The notes beneath the pieces were generated by a model, which saw nothing but the letters and a program-made list of their open reading frames with translations, was not told the origin of the DNA and searched no databases. A stretch of 7,588 nt of DNA, taken from contig JAENVU010000193.1 in the NCBI GenBank assembly GCA_016650415.1, positions 1 to 7,588 on the forward strand, written 5' to 3'. A program made the translations under genes and the position numbers. Shown piece after piece: positions 5,901 to 7,588 of this stretch. The stretch is from Acidimicrobiia bacterium. Its GTDB lineage: Bacteria; Actinomycetota; Acidimicrobiia; IMCC26256; JAENVU01. Within the stretch, counting starts at the first letter, position 1. Each line of letters begins with the position of its first letter.

Positions 5901-6508
5901 TCGACGGACGTTCCCGGCACCGACTGCGGCTGGGGGACCTCAGTGATACCGGGAACTCCGTCGATGACGAGACGGGCGCGCAACCTCGATGACCAACGCA
6001 TTCCCGTGCTCGAATCTGATCCAAACATCGGCGTGACGGACCCCTGTCGTGCGCACACGAGCTCATCGAGCAGAGTGCGCGTCCGCCCGCCGAGTTGTCG
6101 GATCAAGCCGATTGCCAGCGGCGGGGTGCCGACAATCAACTCCGCGAAATCAGACGCGGCGAACACCCGCAGTACCAGTGGCGTCTGGGCCACGATCGTG
6201 AGTGGCGACCGCAACCCGTCCAGCGACTCCGGTGCCCCGATCACCGCCCCCGGGCCGAGCACGATCGCGGGTATGTCGTCGCGCTCCGCTCCGGCATACC
6301 CATCGAGCACGACCGACACCTCGGCGACCGGCATCCCGGCGGTGACAACCGTCGTGGCCATCGCCAGCCGCCGTTCGTTACTTGCCGCGGCCACCTGGAA
6401 CAGATGGCGCTCGGACAGGTCCCCGAACAGCGCGACCGATCGAAGCCGGCGCCGGGTCAACTCGTCACAAATCGTGTCGACGGACCTTGCGCGGCGGGGA
6501 GAAGTCAC
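5855..6508 (-). CDS. Cyclic-nucleotide-binding-domain-like protein without HTH
   Basis: The minus strand encodes about 217 residues with a CRP-type sensor-domain pattern. The helix LRSVALFGDLSERHLFQVAAA (22-42) is followed by strands VVTAGMPVAEVSVVLDGYAG, the turn IVLGPGAVIGAPESL (82-96), the strand LTIVAQTPLVLRVFAASDFAEL and a helix PLAIGLIRQLGGRTRTLLDEL (130-150). The phosphate-binding cassette is degenerate: the usual G-E is G91-A92, and the R-S-A motif reads R100-S101-P102, so cAMP binding is doubtful. The tail after residue 150 is low-complexity and shows no helix-turn-helix, so it is not itself a CRP/FNR DNA-binding regulator. GTG at 6508 is my choice; TTG at 6520 is the alternative, and neither has a clear Shine-Dalgarno. 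The open frame extends much further upstream but is then antisense to the SARP gene. The 3' end overlaps the dehydrogenase by 46 bp. It may work with the divergent SARP regulator, by inference only. Confidence 0.77.
   Translation of the reverse strand: MTSPRRARSVDTICDELTRRRLRSVALFGDLSERHLFQVAAASNERRLAMATTVVTAGMPVAEVSVVLDGYAGAERDDIPAIVLGPGAVIGAPESLDGLRSPLTIVAQTPLVLRVFAASDFAELIVGTPPLAIGLIRQLGGRTRTLLDELVCARQGSVTPMFGSDSSTGMRWSSRLRARLVIDGVPGITEVPQPQSVPGTSVDYFGSKRIAPSSRIT
5901..5964. repeat. 16-bp inverted repeat with one bulge, directly after the SDR stop
   Basis: The left arm, 5901-5917, is TCGACGGA, an unpaired C at 5909, then GTTCCCGG. The right arm, 5949-5964, is CCGGGAAC then TCCGTCGA, its exact complement apart from the bulge. 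A 31-nt loop separates them. The left arm starts at the first base after the dehydrogenase stop codon, which suits an intrinsic or factor-assisted terminator or an mRNA 3'-end stabiliser. There is no T-tract. The structure lies inside the 3' coding part of the opposing cNBD-like gene, so it would also form in that transcript. Confidence 0.7.
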
Positions 6509-6592
6509 GCCAACATGCAACCGAATCGCAATTAACTCATCGCTAACCCGGTTCGATCGACCGACCCCGCTACCAGAACCACGGGATTCCCC
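6509..6592. promoter_or_regulatory. Divergent promoter/operator region between cNBD-like and SARP genes
   Basis: This 84-bp spacer holds the most A/T-rich short run in the window (GCAATTAACTCATCGCTAAC, 6528-6547) and probably carries both promoters. The + strand has TAAC at 6533-6536 and again at 6544-6547, exactly 11 bp apart, which is one helical turn and the spacing often used by SARP-type direct repeats. A near-perfect dyad follows at 6549-6563: CGGT, an extra T, then CGATCGACCG. For the SARP gene a GGGA at 6583-6586 lies 6 nt before the TTG. No clear -35/-10 pair can be fixed for either direction. Confidence 0.4.
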
Positions 6593-7588
6593 TTGGATAT
6601 CAGGGCCTTTGGCCGGCTGACAGTCACCAACGACGGCGAGAGCGTCCCGATCACCCGCCAAAAGTGTCGCGCCCTGCTCGCGCTGCTCATCAGCCACTAC
6701 CCGAACGGCCTCTCCCCGGACGCCATCGCCGATGCCCTCTGGCCCGATGCCGATTTCGAGCGGGCCGCGAACTCGGTCCGCGTCCACGCGACCTACCTTC
6801 GCCGCGCCCTGAGCTGCGCCGACGGTGTGATTCCCCGCACGGACGGCCGGTACCGACTCAATGTCGAACCCGATGAGATCGACGTCCAGCGATTCGAACG
6901 ACTCTCCCTGGATGCCCGGAGCGTGGCCGGTTCCGGCGATCCGAGCGGCGCCTGCGCGATCTATGAAGCAGCCATTGCCGAATGGCGCGGCGCGCCGTTC
7001 CAGGATTGGCGGGACCTGCCGGCGCTCCGGAACGAGATCGTCCGGATCGAGTCGCTGCGTCTCGACACCCTCGAAGGCTTTGCGACGGCGCTGCTCGACG
7101 ACGAGCGGCAGGATCAGGTCTGCCGACTCCTCGAGCCGATCATCGACGATCAACTGATTCGCGAAACGCTGGCCGCCCGGTTGATGTTGGCGCTCTACCG
7201 CACCGGTCGCCAACAGGATGCGCTGGGTCTGTTCGGCAAAGTCAAGCGCGCGCTCTCAGAAGGACTCGGGCTGCTCCCGAGCAATCAGCTCCAGGGCCTC
7301 GCCGACATGATCGTCATGCACGACGCCGAGCTGGGCGTCGGCGATGCGTCGCCGACGCCCCGAGTTCTCGACCAGCCACGCCGCAGGTCAGAGTTCATCG
7401 GACGGGCCAAGGAACTGCAGGCCCTCGAGGGCGCGTGGCGGCGAGCTGCCGGCGGCGCACCGCAACTCGCCTACGTCGCCGGCGTGGCGGGCATCGGGAA
7501 GTCGACCGTCGTTGCTCGGTTCGCCGACGGCGTGCGAGGCGAAGGCGCGCAGGTCTTCCAGGGGGCGTGCGACCCGGACCCGGTCGAC
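6593..7588 (+). CDS. AfsR/SARP-type regulator with BTAD and ATPase domain (3' end outside window)
   Basis: The first 332 residues are present and the frame is open at the window edge. An OmpR-like winged-helix DNA-binding domain covers about residues 3-90 (IRAFGRLTV..., ALLALLISHYPNGLSPDAIADALWP, NSVRVHATYLRRAL, GRYRLNV). A bacterial transcriptional activation domain follows at about 95-242 (DEIDVQRFERL, then helical repeats ending RALSEGLGLLPSNQLQGL). After a short linker comes RRRSEFIGRAKELQALEGAW (263-282), the usual entry to an ATPase module, and a Walker A motif GVAGIGKST at 297-305. This is the layout of AfsR-like or SARP-LAL regulators, which activate target promoters in an ATP-dependent way. 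TTG at 6593 is the only ATG/GTG/TTG start between the upstream in-frame stop (6533-6535) and the conserved domain, and GGGA lies 6 nt before it. C-terminal domains (TPR or LuxR HTH) cannot be seen. It is divergent from the cNBD-like gene. Confidence 0.92.
   Translation, partial: MDIRAFGRLTVTNDGESVPITRQKCRALLALLISHYPNGLSPDAIADALWPDADFERAANSVRVHATYLRRALSCADGVIPRTDGRYRLNVEPDEIDVQRFERLSLDARSVAGSGDPSGACAIYEAAIAEWRGAPFQDWRDLPALRNEIVRIESLRLDTLEGFATALLDDERQDQVCRLLEPIIDDQLIRETLAARLMLALYRTGRQQDALGLFGKVKRALSEGLGLLPSNQLQGLADMIVMHDAELGVGDASPTPRVLDQPRRRSEFIGRAKELQALEGAWRRAAGGAPQLAYVAGVAGIGKSTVVARFADGVRGEGAQVFQGACDPDPVD

Noticed and set aside
5943..6620. A 225-codon + strand open frame opposite the cNBD-like gene
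   Set aside because: The product is very rich in S, R, T and P with no motif, and the opposite strand has recognisable sensor-domain structure.
6509..7213. The upstream extension of the minus-strand cNBD-like frame
   Set aside because: The frame stays open to 7213, but this part is antisense to the well-supported SARP winged-helix and BTAD domains and shows no domain of its own. Only the part below about 6520 reads as a cNBD-like protein.
1..7588. CRISPR arrays, tRNA/rRNA genes, insertion sequences, phage genes or attachment sites
   Set aside because: No regularly spaced direct repeats, no RNA gene pattern, no transposase or integrase, and no terminal inverted repeats with target duplications were seen in the window.

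Overview
The window is high-GC DNA (about two thirds G+C by eye) from what is most likely an actinobacterium. The evidence is strong G/C bias at third codon positions, TTG and GTG starts, an AfsR/SARP-type regulator with BTAD and ATPase domains, and enzyme types common in Mycobacterium and Acidimicrobiia. The genus cannot be fixed from this sequence. The window is almost fully coding, with eight genes supported, no RNA genes, no CRISPR array, no insertion sequence and no non-coding gap above 300 bases.

Left block (45-4039, all + strand): a zinc-dependent medium-chain alcohol dehydrogenase; a 119-bp gap holding a perfect 16-bp inverted repeat; then a tightly packed run of an aldo/keto reductase, a TetR-family regulator 5 bp downstream, and a TTG-started 384-residue protein of unknown function 4 bp after that. 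The unknown protein has a D-H-S-W-G-x-R motif that recalls lipocalin-like CrtC/AttH-type proteins.

Middle block: a minus-strand APH-fold phosphotransferase (4028-5068) overlaps the end of the unknown gene by 12 bp. It is divergent, across 61 bp, from an HSD10-like short-chain dehydrogenase (5130-5900). That enzyme is very close to type 2 3-hydroxyacyl-CoA dehydrogenases along its whole length, which points to beta-oxidation or branched-chain acyl-CoA breakdown.

Right block: a minus-strand protein with a degenerate cyclic-nucleotide-binding-like domain (5855-6508) overlaps the dehydrogenase end by 46 bp. It is divergent, across 84 bp, from a SARP/BTAD regulator with a Walker A ATPase motif that runs off the right edge.

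Taken together, the left and middle blocks look like an oxidoreductase-rich catabolic neighbourhood (alcohol/aldehyde oxidation, hydroxyacyl-CoA oxidation, a kinase that may act on a hydroxyacyl-CoA) with a local TetR regulator. The right block looks like a separate regulatory pair. The substrate cannot be read from the sequence. The points most worth following are the two long inverted repeats, the kinase/3-hydroxyacyl-CoA dehydrogenase pairing, and the divergent cNBD-like/SARP pair with its dyad-containing spacer.
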